Positions 33,762-45,658 of a stretch of DNA of 64,000 bases are shown piece by piece. The notes beneath the pieces were generated by a model, which was not told the origin of the DNA, searched no databases, and saw only the letters and a program-made list of their open reading frames with translations. The stretch spans positions 28,177 through 92,176 of the forward strand of contig JADYYS010000053.1 of NCBI GenBank assembly GCA_020853525.1, written 5' to 3'. Within the stretch, counting starts at the first letter, position 1; each line of letters starts with the position of its first letter. The stretch is from Ardenticatenales bacterium (lineage in GTDB: Bacteria; Chloroflexota; Anaerolineae; Epilineales; Epilineaceae). A program made the translations under genes and the position numbers.

Positions 33762-34100
33762 TCAGCCGGCGCTCTCCGACCGCTCGATCGCCCGCCCGAG
33801 CACGAGCAGCGTGCCGTCGCCCGCCGGCGCCAGCACGTAGCGGCCGGGACCAAGCGGCGGCGGCGCAACCGACATGCCTGCGCCGGCCAGCGCGATCCGG
33901 AGTGGGACGATCGGGATGATGCCCATGTCCGTCAGGCTGGCGGCCGCGATCCGGAGCTGGCCGGTGTTGTCGCGCAGGAAGCGAATGGCAGGAGGGTTGC
34001 CGAGCGCGCGGCTCGTCGCCTCCGGCACGCTCAGCTGCAGGCCGGTGGCCAGGCCCTGCTTCACCGTCGAGATCGTGATGTCGAGATCGTCGTCTTCCAT
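33762..34100 (-). CDS. small conserved-looking hypothetical protein divergent from recC
   Basis: A 112-residue soluble protein, not recognised. It starts MEDDDLDITISTVKQGLATG at ATG 34100 and has two halves, a helical N-terminus and a strand-rich C-terminus (GPGRYVLAPAGDGTLLVLGR). No signal peptide or membrane segment is visible. An extended -10 motif ends eight bases before the ATG, so its message is probably leaderless. It is divergent from recC across 48 bases and the two could share regulation; any link to DNA repair is inference only. Confidence 0.65.
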   Translation of the reverse strand: MEDDDLDITISTVKQGLATGLQLSVPEATSRALGNPPAIRFLRDNTGQLRIAAASLTDMGIIPIVPLRIALAGAGMSVAPPPLGPGRYVLAPAGDGTLLVLGRAIERSESAG

Positions 34101-34108
34101 CGTCCGCC

Positions 34109-34117
34109 AGGGTAGCA
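34109..34117 (-). promoter_or_regulatory. extended -10 promoter placed for a leaderless transcript
   Basis: TGCTACCCT on the minus strand, the same nonamer as at 18460. Its hexamer ends eight bases before ATG 34100. On the other strand TGGCACTAT ends seven bases before the recC ATG, so both divergent genes may be leaderless. Confidence 0.45.
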
Positions 34118-34148
34118 CGGATCCCCCGCCGATGGCACTATCGCCCCC

Positions 34149-37100
34149 ATGCTGCACGTTCACCTGAGCAACCGCGTCGAACACCTCGCCGAACGCTTGG
34201 TCGAGGTCGTGCGGCCGCCGCTCGACAACCCGTTCGCCAACGACTGCATCGTCGTCCAGAGCCTCGGCATGCAGCGCTGGCTGGAGATGACGCTGGCCAC
34301 GGCCACAGGCGTCTGGGCGAACGGCTGGTTCCCGTTCCCGGAGGCTCTCGCCCGCAAGCTGCGCCGCGACGTCCTCGACGAATCCGCCGCCGAGCACACC
34401 TTCGACCGCACCGGCCTCGCCTTCGCCGTCGCCGCCGCCATCGCCGCCGACCGCGACGCGCCCGCCTACGCCCCGCTCCGCCACTACCTCGGCGCCGAGA
34501 CGGGGCCCGGCGAGCCGTCGGGCGCGTCGTCCACGCGCCTCATCGCGCTCGCCGAGCGCATCGCCGACGTGTTCGACGGCTATCAGCTCCATCGACCCGA
34601 CGTGCTGCTGGCCTGGGAAGCGGACCACGACGGGGGCGTTTCTCCCGCCGATCGCGTCGACCGCGGCATCGACCGCGGCCTCAATGTCGGACATGAAGTC
34701 GACGTCGACACGGGAATCGACGATCCCGACGACGCTTGGCAGCCGTATCTCTGGCGGGCCGTCACGGCCGCCCATCCGGAACGCAGCCGCGGCGCGCGGC
34801 AGACCGAGCACTTGATCGCAGCACTCGAGGCCGGGCGGAAGCCGAGCGACCCCGACTTCGCGCGGGTCAGCGTGTTCGGCTTGTCGGCCCTCTCGCCGTT
34901 GTACATCCGTCTGCTGTCCGCGCTCGCCCGCCATGTCGAGGTCAACGTCTTCGCGCTCGCGGCTTCGACGATCGGGGCGAAGTCGTTGCGCGCGCACCGC
35001 GCCGTCGGCGGCATGCCGGACGGGCGCGCGCCGGAAGCGCGCGCGATGGCCGACGTCCCCGCAGCCGGCCATCCGCTCCTGCGCTCGCTCGGCACCGTCG
35101 CGCGCGAGTTCCAGATCCTCGCCGGGTCCGTCGCGCACGAGGTCACGTTCGACGACCTCCCGGCGAGCGAGGGATCGGTCGACACACCCGATCATCCCGT
35201 TGCCCATCTCGCTGCGCTGCACGCGCTGCAAGCCGACATCGACGCCGACGTGCCCCGGACCCGCCCGAATGTCGTCGCCCGACTCATCGCCGGTCAGGAC
35301 ACGTCGGTCTCGGTCCACGCCTGCCACGGCCCGCTGAGGGAAGTCGAGGTGCTGCGCGACCAGCTCATCGCGGCGTTCGCGGCCGACGAAACGCTGGCAC
35401 CGCATGACATCGCCGTGCTCACGCCCGATATTGCGGGCTACGCACCGTACATCGACGCGGTGTTCGGTGCCGTGCGCCTCGACGGTTGCCGGCTGCCGTT
35501 CGCCATTGCCGACCGACCCGGCCGGGAGTCGCTCGCCGTCGTCCAGGCGTTCGGCCAGCTGCTGCACGTCCTCCGCGGACGGTTCACCGCCGCCGAGGTC
35601 CTCGACCTGCTGGCGCTGCCGCCCGTCCGCAAGCGCTTCGGCTTGCCGGCGGCCGATCTCGAGGCCGTGCGCGACTGGGTGGCCGCCGCCGGCATCCGGT
35701 GGGCCGCGGACGCCGACCATCGCCGCAGCGTCGGCCAGCCCGCCGAGGACGCGAACACGTGGCGCTTCGGGCTCGACCGACTGCTGCTCGGCATCGCGGT
35801 CGGCGAAGACGACGACGACGGGGACGGGGACGGGGACGGCAGTGTGCGATCGAAGGGCGATGCCGATGACGGTGCGATCGGCTCCGTCATCAGCCGGACC
35901 GCCGACGGCTGCTTCCGCGGCGTGCTGCCCGCCCCGGACGCCCTCGCGGCACCGCACGCGCTCGGCGCCCTGTGCGCGTTCACGGACCACCTCGCCGCGG
36001 CACGCGCGTCGTGCGTCGCGCCTCGGCCGGCACGGGCATGGGCCACGGCGCTGACCGCGCTCCTGGCCGAGACGATCGCGCACGACGGCGCGACCGCCGC
36101 CCAGCACGGCCGCCTCCGCGCCGCGCTCGACGACCTCGCCGACCGGGCCGAGGCGGCCGGGTTCGCCGGCGATCTCACGCTCGACAGCGTGTCCGACCAC
36201 GTGCTGCAGGCAGTCGATGCCGACGACGGCGCGCGCGGCTTCCTCAGCGGCGGCCTCACGTTCTGCGCCCTCGCGCCGATGCGCTCGATCCCGTTTCGCG
36301 TCGTCGCCCTCCTCGGGATGAACGACGGCGCCTTCCCGCGCCCCGGCCGCCCGTTCGCGTTCGACCTCGTCCATCGCCGCCCCCGCGTCGGCGACCGCCG
36401 CGCGCGGGACGACGATCGGTTCCTCTTCCTCGAGGCGCTGCTGGCGGCGCGCGACCGCTTCATCGTCACGTTCAACGGCCAGAGCATGAACGACAACAGT
36501 CGCTTCCCGCCATCGGTCGTCGTCAGCGAGCTGCTCGACGCGCTCGTCGCCTTCGACCCGGCGTCCGCAGCCTCCGACGACGCCTCGGCCATCGCGGACG
36601 CGCTGGTGACATGGCACCCGCTGCAGCCGTTCAGCCCGCGCTACTTCACGGCGTCGGCGCCGTCCGGCGCGACCAAGGCGCCGACGGACGATCCGAACGA
36701 CGGCCGCCTCTTCTCGTACGCCACGGCGTACGTCCCCGCCGCCGCATGCCTTCTGGGTGAGCGGACACACCCGACGCCGTTCGTAACGAGCGCCGTGGCG
36801 CTCGGACAGCGGGCGATCGCCGGTTCCGAGGCCGACGAACCCGATATCGCCCTCGACGACCTCATCGCCTTCTTCCGCCACCCCGCCCGCCACCTCCTGC
36901 GCCACAGCCTCGGCATCGCCTTCCCGGGCGACGAGACGCCGCTCGAAGAGCGCGAGCCCCTCGCCCTGGACGGCCTCGGCCGCTACGCCGTCGGCGACGC
37001 CGTGCTGCGCGATCTCCTGGCCGGTCGGACCGCCGCCGCAGCCGGGGCGCGCGCCCGCGCGGCCGGGATCGCGCCGATCGGCACGCCCGGCGCCGTCGCC

Positions 37101-37883
37101 CTCACACCGATCGTCGAACAGGCCGCCGCGATCGCCGCAGCCGCCGCACCGTGGCTGTCCCCGCCGCACCTGCCGCCGATCGACTTCACGTTGCACCTGC
37201 CGCCCGTCGATACCACGCCGCTCCCGAACGTCGTCCAGAACGCCGCCGCCGTCCGAAGCGGCACAAGACTCGTCGGCACGCTGGCCGGCGTCCGCCCCGG
37301 CGGCCTCGTGCGCTGCAGCTTCGCCCGCGTCGACATCGCGAAGACGCTGGACCTCTGGATCGAGCACGTCGTGCTGTGCGCCCTGCGCTCCCTGGTCGTG
37401 CCGAGCACCCGCTCGGCCCATGCCGCTCCGCTCAGCGCCCTCCCACCCGCCACGCACAGCCGCCGCATCGGCCGCCCCCCCGCCGCCGATCGCAACGGCG
37501 GGGCGGCGACGATCGCCTTCGGGCCGGTCGAGGCGCCGGAGCGCGTCCTGGCGACGCTCGTCGGGCTCTACCGGGCCGGACTGCGGGGCTGGCTGCCATT
37601 CCTCCCCCGCGCGTCGCACGCCTTCGCCGCGGCCGCGCCGGACGACTTGCCCGTGCACGCGTCCAAGGCCTTTCGCGAAGCGCGCCGCGCCTTCGACCCG
37701 CCGGCATTCGCCGGCGGCGGACGGGGCGAGGGCGAGGATGAATGGGTGCACCTCGTCGTCGGCGACGCCGAACCGTTCGGCGAAGACGGCGATCCCGACT
37801 GGCAGACCGCGTTCGCAGAGATCGCCTGCACGGTGTATCGCCCGATCCTGGCCGCGATCATCGCCGACGGGGCCGCCGAATGA
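34149..37883 (+). CDS. recC: exodeoxyribonuclease V subunit gamma
   Basis: A 1244-residue RecC, the inactive-helicase subunit that splits the DNA strands and scans for Chi in RecBCD. The N-terminus has the family signature IVVQSLGMQRWLEMTLATAT...ANGWFPFPEAL. Other RecC blocks are VSVFGLSALSPLYIRLLSALA and FCALAPMRSIPFRVVALLGMNDGAFPR. It has no intact Walker motifs, as expected. Its TGA stop overlaps the recB ATG (ATGA). It is the first of three genes, and length is as usual for RecC. Confidence 0.95.
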   Translation: MLHVHLSNRVEHLAERLVEVVRPPLDNPFANDCIVVQSLGMQRWLEMTLATATGVWANGWFPFPEALARKLRRDVLDESAAEHTFDRTGLAFAVAAAIAADRDAPAYAPLRHYLGAETGPGEPSGASSTRLIALAERIADVFDGYQLHRPDVLLAWEADHDGGVSPADRVDRGIDRGLNVGHEVDVDTGIDDPDDAWQPYLWRAVTAAHPERSRGARQTEHLIAALEAGRKPSDPDFARVSVFGLSALSPLYIRLLSALARHVEVNVFALAASTIGAKSLRAHRAVGGMPDGRAPEARAMADVPAAGHPLLRSLGTVAREFQILAGSVAHEVTFDDLPASEGSVDTPDHPVAHLAALHALQADIDADVPRTRPNVVARLIAGQDTSVSVHACHGPLREVEVLRDQLIAAFAADETLAPHDIAVLTPDIAGYAPYIDAVFGAVRLDGCRLPFAIADRPGRESLAVVQAFGQLLHVLRGRFTAAEVLDLLALPPVRKRFGLPAADLEAVRDWVAAAGIRWAADADHRRSVGQPAEDANTWRFGLDRLLLGIAVGEDDDDGDGDGDGSVRSKGDADDGAIGSVISRTADGCFRGVLPAPDALAAPHALGALCAFTDHLAAARASCVAPRPARAWATALTALLAETIAHDGATAAQHGRLRAALDDLADRAEAAGFAGDLTLDSVSDHVLQAVDADDGARGFLSGGLTFCALAPMRSIPFRVVALLGMNDGAFPRPGRPFAFDLVHRRPRVGDRRARDDDRFLFLEALLAARDRFIVTFNGQSMNDNSRFPPSVVVSELLDALVAFDPASAASDDASAIADALVTWHPLQPFSPRYFTASAPSGATKAPTDDPNDGRLFSYATAYVPAAACLLGERTHPTPFVTSAVALGQRAIAGSEADEPDIALDDLIAFFRHPARHLLRHSLGIAFPGDETPLEEREPLALDGLGRYAVGDAVLRDLLAGRTAAAAGARARAAGIAPIGTPGAVALTPIVEQAAAIAAAAAPWLSPPHLPPIDFTLHLPPVDTTPLPNVVQNAAAVRSGTRLVGTLAGVRPGGLVRCSFARVDIAKTLDLWIEHVVLCALRSLVVPSTRSAHAAPLSALPPATHSRRIGRPPAADRNGGAATIAFGPVEAPERVLATLVGLYRAGLRGWLPFLPRASHAFAAAAPDDLPVHASKAFREARRAFDPPAFAGGGRGEGEDEWVHLVVGDAEPFGEDGDPDWQTAFAEIACTVYRPILAAIIADGAAE

Positions 37884-40800
37884 AGCCGCTCGAGCCGTGG
37901 AGCCTCGCGCTCGACGGCACGCACCTCATCGAGGCCAGCGCCGGCACCGGCAAGACCTACACGATCGCCACGCTCGTATTGCGGCTCGTCCTCGAAGCCG
38001 GCCTGACGATCGATCGGATCCTCGTCGTGACGTTCACCCGCGCCGCGACCGCCGAGCTGCGCGACCGGATCCGCCGGCGGATCGTCGGCGCGCTGGCCGT
38101 ATGCGGCGCGCCGCCTCGCGAGCCGGACGCGTCGCCCACCGACGCGCAGGCGACGAGCGACGGCTTCAAGGATTACCTGGCCGCCCGCCGCGCCGCCGGC
38201 CACGGTGCGGCGGACGCCGCGGCGCTCGCGGCGGCGCTGCGGGACTTCGACACCGCACCGATCTTCACGATCCACAGCTTCTGCCAGCGTGTGCTGCAGG
38301 AGTTCGCGTTCGAGAGCGGCACGAGCTTCGAAGCAACGCTCACGGATGACGATCTGGCCCTGAAGCGCGAGATCGTGGCCGACTACTGGGCCTCGCAGAC
38401 CTACGGCGCCCCGCCCATCCTCGTCGCCCACCTCATCGATACCGCCAAGGTCACACCGGCCACCCTGGAGCGTCTGGCGACGGCCCTCGCCGGCGCCCGC
38501 GGCCTCGAGGTGGTGCCCGCGCCGGGCGATGACGGCGAAGGGAGCATGCAGGTAATCCGCGCGCATGCTGACGCTTCGGAAGTCGTCGCTGCGAACCTCC
38601 ATCCGGAGAACAGCGACACCGGATGGCTCGACCACGCGCTCGCCGAGTGGCACGGCTCGCGGGACCTGGCGCGCAGCGCATTCGCTGCCGGGCGCGACGA
38701 TGCCGAGGTCGTGCTCTCGACGAGCGCGGCGCTCACGCACCGCTCGCTCACGAAGGGAAGCGTACCGCGCTGGCTCGATCAGATCGGCGACTGGCTGGCA
38801 TCCGACGCGCCGCCGCCGACCGTTCCGGTCCGGGCGACGCTCCTGCGGTTCACGACGGACGGCATCGCGCCGCACGTCAAGGACGGCTGCGCCCCGCCAT
38901 CCCACCCGCTGATCGACGCCCTCGACCGCCTCGCCGCCGCCGACGCCCGCCTCGCCGACGGCCTCGCGGCGTGGAGCGAACGGATTCGACTCGGCCTCGC
39001 ACCGTATCTGACCCGCGAGACGCGCCTCCGCCGCCGGCGCGCGAACGCCCAGGCGTTCGACGACCTCCTCCACGACCTCGCCGCCGCGCTCGAGGGCGAC
39101 CGCGGCCCGCGCCTGGCCGCGCGCGCCCGCGCCCGCTACGCCGCCGCGCTGATCGACGAGTTCCAGGACACGGACGATGTGCAGTACCGCATCTTCCGAT
39201 CCCTCTTCGGAACGGGCGCCCGCGCGCCGTCGTCGGCCGAGCATGCCGCAACGGGCAGCACCGTGCACGACGTGCGCGCGCCCTTCCTCGCCCTGATCGG
39301 CGACCCCAAGCAGGCGATCTACGCCTTTCGCGGCGCCGACGTCTTCGCCTACCTGCGCGCCGCCGAGGACGCCGGATCGGACCGGCGCTGGACGCTGGCG
39401 CACAACCGGCGCTCGGACGAAGGGCTCGTCCGGGCGCTGAACGCGGTCTGGGCGGAGGACCGCGTCCCGCAGCCTTTCGTCTATCCGGGGATTCAGTTCC
39501 AGCCGGTCGGGCACCACCACCCCAACCGCCTCTTCACCGCCGGCGCCACCGCCCCGCTGTCCCCCGTGATGATCCTGCGCCTCTCACCGGATGACCCGGG
39601 CGCCGAAACGAACGCGGACGGGCTGCTCCAGCGCGACTGGGCCAAGCGCACCGTCCCGCGCCGCGTGGCCACCGACATCGCCGCGCTCCTCGCTGCGCCG
39701 CCGCTCGTGCGCATGGAACACCCTCCGTCCGATCGTCGCGGCCCGGGGAGCGGCGATCGGACCGCCGAGGCGGCGACCGATGCGACGCGACCGATCGAAC
39801 CCGGCGATATCGCCGTCCTGACGCGCACGAACACGCAGGCCGCTGCCGTGCAGCGCGCCCTCGACCGACTCGGAATCCCCAGCGTGCGCCACGGCGACGA
39901 CAGCGTCTTCGAGACGGACGAGGCCGCAGAGCTGGCCCGCGTGCTGGCAGCGGTGATCGAGCCGGGGTCGGCCAGCCTCGTCCGCGGCGCCCTCGCCACC
40001 CGCATCCTCGGCGCCGATGCCGCGCGGCTTGAGGAGCTGGCGGCCGACGAGCCGGCATGGGAAGCCGAGGTCGAGAAGTTCCGCGGCTGGCTCGAACGAT
40101 GGCAGCAGGCCGGGTTCATCCAAGCCTATCGCCGGATCGTCGAGGAGTCCGGCGTGGCGGTGCGCCTGCTGGCGCTGCCCGACGGCGAGCGCCGGCTGAC
40201 GAACGTGCAGCACGTGGCGGAGCTGATCCACCGCGCGGCGCACACGGACGGCCACGGTCCGCGCGCGCTGCTCGGCTGGCTGGCGCGCATGCGCACGGAC
40301 ATCGCCGCCCGGACCGCCGCGGTTGGAGACAGCGCGCAGCTGCGGCTCGAACGCGACATGAAGGCCGTGCAGGTCGTGACCGTCCACCGCAGCAAGGGGC
40401 TGGAGTACGCCGTGGTGTACTGCCCGTTCCTCTGGTACCGCAGCATGCGCCGCAACGAGACCGAGGTGCGCTTCACCGACCCCGCCGACCGGCGCCCGAA
40501 GCTCGACATCGGCACGCCGCCCGCCCAGGCGCACCGCGACGCGGCCGAGGTCGACGATTTCGCGGAGGACATGCGGCTGGCCTATGTGGCCCTGACCCGC
40601 GCCAAGCACCATTGCCGGATCGTCTGGGGTCCGATCGCCGGCGCGGAACGCAGCGCCCTCGGGCGCCTCTGCCACCCGACGCCGGGACCGGTGGAGCGCG
40701 ACGTCGATTCTCCACAGCCGGGGCCGGCCGCGGGCGGCAGCGCCGCACGCCCGCCCGCGGCCGACGGCGATGCGTCGTTGCCCGCCCGTCGCCAACTCGA

Positions 40801-42025
40801 GGACGCGATCGCGCACGTCGCCCGACGCATCGCCGACCCTGCCGCGTTCGAAGCGGATCTCGACGCCCTCGTCGCGGCGGCCGCACATGTCGGCGGCGCC
40901 ATCGCCGTCCGCGGCCTCGCGACGGGCGCCGCCCCACCCTGGCGCGCCGCGCCGGACCCGGGCGGTCCCCCGACCGCCCGCCGTTTCGAGGGCCGGATCC
41001 CGCGCGGCCGCCGCCGGACGAGCTACTCCGCCCTCGTCAGCACCTACCGCGGCACGCCGCCCGACCCGGACGCCACGCGGGACCACGATGGCGAGGCAGG
41101 TGGCAGCGACGACGTGAGCGGTGCGGTCGAATCGAACGTGCCAGCGACGAACGACGGCCGAGGGTTGACAGCGACCGCTTCCGGTCCTGCGGCCGGTCCG
41201 GCTGCCAACACAGGTGCTTCGCTGCCGGCCGTCGTCACCCTGGACGCCTTCCCCGCCGGCGCCGACCCCGGGACGTGCCTCCACGCCATCTTCGAGCGGA
41301 TCGACTTCACCAACCCCGCGCTCTGGCCGGGCGTGGCCGCCGACGCCTGCCGCCGCGCCGGGATCGACGCCGCGGCGGCTGACGTCCTGCCGGCCGCGCT
41401 GGCCGAGATCGTCGCCACCCGCCTGTCCGACGGCCCCGCCGGCTTCGCGCTGGCCGACGTGCCGCGCAGCGTCCGGCTGAACGAGATGCCGTTCGTCCTG
41501 CCCATCGCCCTCGGCCGTGCGGCGGAGGCCCGGCGCCCGTTCGCACCGGCCGACCTCGCCGCCGCGCTGGCCACCCACGGAGCCGCCGACGGAGCCGCCG
41601 ACGGGGCGGACGCCGCCGCGTTGCCGCCCGGCTACGCCGACGCCGTCGGCCGGCTCGGCTTCGATGCCGTGCACGGCCACTTGAGCGGCTTCGTCGACAT
41701 GGTGTGCCGCGTCGGCGACCGGTGGTACATCGTCGACTGGAAGTCGAACCGCCTCGGATCGACGTGGGCGGATTACGGGCCGCAGCGCATCGCCGGCGCG
41801 ATGGCGCACCACCACTATTACCTCCAGTACCACCTCTACACCGTGGCCGTCCATCGCTACCTGCAGCGCCGCGTGCCGGGTTATCGCTACGCCGACTCGT
41901 TCGGCGGCGTGTACTACCTGTTCGTCCGCGGCATGCATCCCGCCCTGGGTCCGCGCTGCGGCGTCTTCTTCGATCGGCCGACGGAGGAGCGGGTGGCGCG
42001 GTTGGAGGCCGTGTTGGAGGGGTAA
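37880..42025 (+). CDS. recB: exodeoxyribonuclease V subunit beta
   Basis: A 1381-residue RecB, a 3'-5' superfamily-1 helicase plus nuclease. Walker A is EASAGTGKTYTIA near residue 18. Motif Ia is VVTFTRAATAELRDRI and motif II is IDEFQDTDDVQYRIF. Motif III is LIGDPKQAIYAFRGADVFAYL, and motif VI includes YVALTRAKHHCRIVWG. The C-terminal nuclease has GFVDMVCRVGDRWYIVDWKSN near residue 1285 (catalytic D-W-K) and ends with the typical YYLFVRGM stretch. It starts at ATG 37880 overlapping recC. A hydrophilic, poorly conserved linker lies between helicase and nuclease. Confidence 0.96.
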   Translation: MKPLEPWSLALDGTHLIEASAGTGKTYTIATLVLRLVLEAGLTIDRILVVTFTRAATAELRDRIRRRIVGALAVCGAPPREPDASPTDAQATSDGFKDYLAARRAAGHGAADAAALAAALRDFDTAPIFTIHSFCQRVLQEFAFESGTSFEATLTDDDLALKREIVADYWASQTYGAPPILVAHLIDTAKVTPATLERLATALAGARGLEVVPAPGDDGEGSMQVIRAHADASEVVAANLHPENSDTGWLDHALAEWHGSRDLARSAFAAGRDDAEVVLSTSAALTHRSLTKGSVPRWLDQIGDWLASDAPPPTVPVRATLLRFTTDGIAPHVKDGCAPPSHPLIDALDRLAAADARLADGLAAWSERIRLGLAPYLTRETRLRRRRANAQAFDDLLHDLAAALEGDRGPRLAARARARYAAALIDEFQDTDDVQYRIFRSLFGTGARAPSSAEHAATGSTVHDVRAPFLALIGDPKQAIYAFRGADVFAYLRAAEDAGSDRRWTLAHNRRSDEGLVRALNAVWAEDRVPQPFVYPGIQFQPVGHHHPNRLFTAGATAPLSPVMILRLSPDDPGAETNADGLLQRDWAKRTVPRRVATDIAALLAAPPLVRMEHPPSDRRGPGSGDRTAEAATDATRPIEPGDIAVLTRTNTQAAAVQRALDRLGIPSVRHGDDSVFETDEAAELARVLAAVIEPGSASLVRGALATRILGADAARLEELAADEPAWEAEVEKFRGWLERWQQAGFIQAYRRIVEESGVAVRLLALPDGERRLTNVQHVAELIHRAAHTDGHGPRALLGWLARMRTDIAARTAAVGDSAQLRLERDMKAVQVVTVHRSKGLEYAVVYCPFLWYRSMRRNETEVRFTDPADRRPKLDIGTPPAQAHRDAAEVDDFAEDMRLAYVALTRAKHHCRIVWGPIAGAERSALGRLCHPTPGPVERDVDSPQPGPAAGGSAARPPAADGDASLPARRQLEDAIAHVARRIADPAAFEADLDALVAAAAHVGGAIAVRGLATGAAPPWRAAPDPGGPPTARRFEGRIPRGRRRTSYSALVSTYRGTPPDPDATRDHDGEAGGSDDVSGAVESNVPATNDGRGLTATASGPAAGPAANTGASLPAVVTLDAFPAGADPGTCLHAIFERIDFTNPALWPGVAADACRRAGIDAAAADVLPAALAEIVATRLSDGPAGFALADVPRSVRLNEMPFVLPIALGRAAEARRPFAPADLAAALATHGAADGAADGADAAALPPGYADAVGRLGFDAVHGHLSGFVDMVCRVGDRWYIVDWKSNRLGSTWADYGPQRIAGAMAHHHYYLQYHLYTVAVHRYLQRRVPGYRYADSFGGVYYLFVRGMHPALGPRCGVFFDRPTEERVARLEAVLEG

Positions 42026-42109
42026 GGGCGACCGGTGCGGGTGAGAGGTCGGGGTCGATTGGGGCGTCGGAGAAGGGTCGGCAGAGTCGGAAGACACCAA
42101 GGGAACGGG

Positions 42110-44191
<2,082 letters not shown>

Positions 44192-44312
44192 CGCTGCGGG
44201 GGACGGATGCTTCGAGGGCGTGACAACGGGGTTGCACGATGGGCTTGACCGGGCTACGATAGGCACCGATCGCTAGCACATCTGTTCGTATTTGCACCTC
44301 AGGAGCAGCACG

Positions 44313-44687
44313 GTGATCCTCGGCCTGCGCACGATCCTCTACCGCGTTCCGGACATCGACGCCGCCAAGACGTGGTACCGCGCGATTCTGGAACGTGACC
44401 CGTACTTCGACGAGCCGTATTACGTCGGCTTCAACGTCGGCGGCTTCGAGCTCGGCCTCAACCCGGACGAAGCGGGCGGCGCGCCCGGCCCGGGCGGAAC
44501 GGTGGCCTACTGGGGCGTGAAGGATGCGCGCGCCGCGGTCAAGCGGCTGCGCGGCCTCGGCGTCGTCGTCGCGTCCGACCCGGAGGACGTCGGCGGCGGA
44601 ATCCTGGTGGCCACGGTGCGCGACCCGTGGGGCAATGAGATCGGGATCATCGAGAACCCGCATTTTGATGTCGGGGCGATATCGTAG
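44313..44687 (+). CDS. VOC/glyoxalase-superfamily protein
   Basis: A 124-residue single-module vicinal-oxygen-chelate protein (LRTILYRVPDIDAAKTWYRAILER ... VRDPWGNEIGIIENP). The family ranges from glyoxalases to dioxygenases and antibiotic-binding proteins, so the reaction is unknown. GTG 44313 is seven bases after AGGAG. The final Glu of the GNEIGIIE motif, a usual metal ligand, is present. The TAG stop is part of the palindrome at 44684-44711. Confidence 0.85.
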   Translation: MILGLRTILYRVPDIDAAKTWYRAILERDPYFDEPYYVGFNVGGFELGLNPDEAGGAPGPGGTVAYWGVKDARAAVKRLRGLGVVVASDPEDVGGGILVATVRDPWGNEIGIIENPHFDVGAIS

Positions 44688-44711
44688 GGGCGACGCATGC
44701 GTCGCCCCTAC
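44684..44711. repeat. perfect 28-bp palindrome supplying stop codons to two converging genes
   Basis: Arms gtaggggcgacgca and tgcgtcgcccctac are perfectly complementary. The left end provides the TAG stop of the VOC gene (44685-44687). The right end provides the first base of the opposite TAG stop of the DtxR-type gene (44711-44713). A related sequence lies at the end of the YchJ gene and a degenerate one at 545-568. It can also act as a shared hairpin terminator. Confidence 0.85.
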
Positions 44712-45475
44712 TAGCCGTCGCACACCCGCCGCGGGTCGGACACGCGGGCCGGTGCCGGCGCCGCATCCCCGTCCGCCACCGCATCGACGGCCACGTGCCG
44801 CGCCACGTCGCGCGCCACATCGCCGTCCACGCCGGCGACGCGAACCGTGATCGGCCCCTCGCCCAGCGCAACCGCCACGACGTCGAGGACGGCGTCCGGA
44901 CGGATGCCGAGGAGGGCGAGGGCGCGCAGGTCGGCGGCGTCTTCGTCGGGCACCTCACGGACGATCAGGTGTGCGCCCGGCACGCTGTCGGCCAAACGCG
45001 CGTGCCGCGGCGGGACGAAGTCGCCGCCCCGCGGCGGGATCGGGGCGCCGTGCGGGTCGCGCTCGGGGTGGCCGAGGAAATCGGCCATCCGCTCGCCGAG
45101 CGAGTCGGAGATGTGGTGCTCGAGCCGGTGCGCCTCATCGTGCACGGCGTCCCAGCCGATGCCGAGCGCTTCGGCCAGGAAGGTCTCGATGAGCCGGTGG
45201 TGGCGCACGATCTCGAGCGCCACCTTGCGGCCGATGTCCGTCAGCTGCACGCCGGCGTAGCGTTCGTGGTGGACGAGGCCCATGGCGTGCAGACGCTTCA
45301 CCATCCCCGTCACGGACGCCGGCGCCACATCGAGGTCGCGCGCGAGGGCCGTCGTCATCACGGCCGCCTCGTCGCCGCCGCGGACGTAGATCGCCCGGAC
45401 GTAGTCCTCCATGGCCGGGCTGAGCGCCAGCGTGCGGCGGACGGGCGTCGAGGTCGGATCGGGTTCCGGCGGCAT
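44711..45475 (-). CDS. DtxR/MntR-family metal-dependent regulator
   Basis: A 254-residue regulator. The N-terminal winged helix is LSPAMEDYVRAIYVRGGDEAAVMTTALARDLDVAPASVTGMVKRLHAMGLV. The dimerisation and metal domain follows, with HHRLIETFLAEALG, H..E..RLEHHISD and a Cys-free HPERDPHGAPIP segment. A C-terminal FeoA/SH3-like domain (LRALALLGIRPDAVLDVVAV) completes it. Members repress uptake or activate efflux genes when iron or manganese is bound. ATG 45475 is eight bases from AGGAG. It is divergent from the ABC exporter operon and may control it (inference). Confidence 0.9.
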   Translation of the reverse strand: MPPEPDPTSTPVRRTLALSPAMEDYVRAIYVRGGDEAAVMTTALARDLDVAPASVTGMVKRLHAMGLVHHERYAGVQLTDIGRKVALEIVRHHRLIETFLAEALGIGWDAVHDEAHRLEHHISDSLGERMADFLGHPERDPHGAPIPPRGGDFVPPRHARLADSVPGAHLIVREVPDEDAADLRALALLGIRPDAVLDVVAVALGEGPITVRVAGVDGDVARDVARHVAVDAVADGDAAPAPARVSDPRRVCDG

Positions 45476-45512
45476 CGGCGGCACTCCTGCGGGCGAGCGA
45501 AGACGCCGGGCA

Positions 45513-45521
45513 AGCGTAGCA
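45513..45521 (-). promoter_or_regulatory. extended -10 promoter of the DtxR-type gene
   Basis: The minus strand reads TGCTACGCT, one base different from the nonamers at 18460 and 34109, giving a ~31-base leader with a good ribosome site. On the plus strand TAATAT at 45537-45542 may serve the exporter operon. Confidence 0.45.
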
Positions 45522-45658
45522 CAAGGCGGACGGCTGTAATATGACGGCGTCGTCCCTCGACGGATCATGGGCCGGCCGTCGGTGCCGTCTGTAAGGGACC
45601 CCATCGATCCGGCGTCATACATTCCGTTCGCCGACGGTTGCCAGCAAGAGAGGCCACG

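Noticed and set aside
37742..37879. Longer N-terminus of RecB
   Set aside because: It lies inside recC out of frame. RecB begins normally at MKPLEPWSL with an ATGA overlap.
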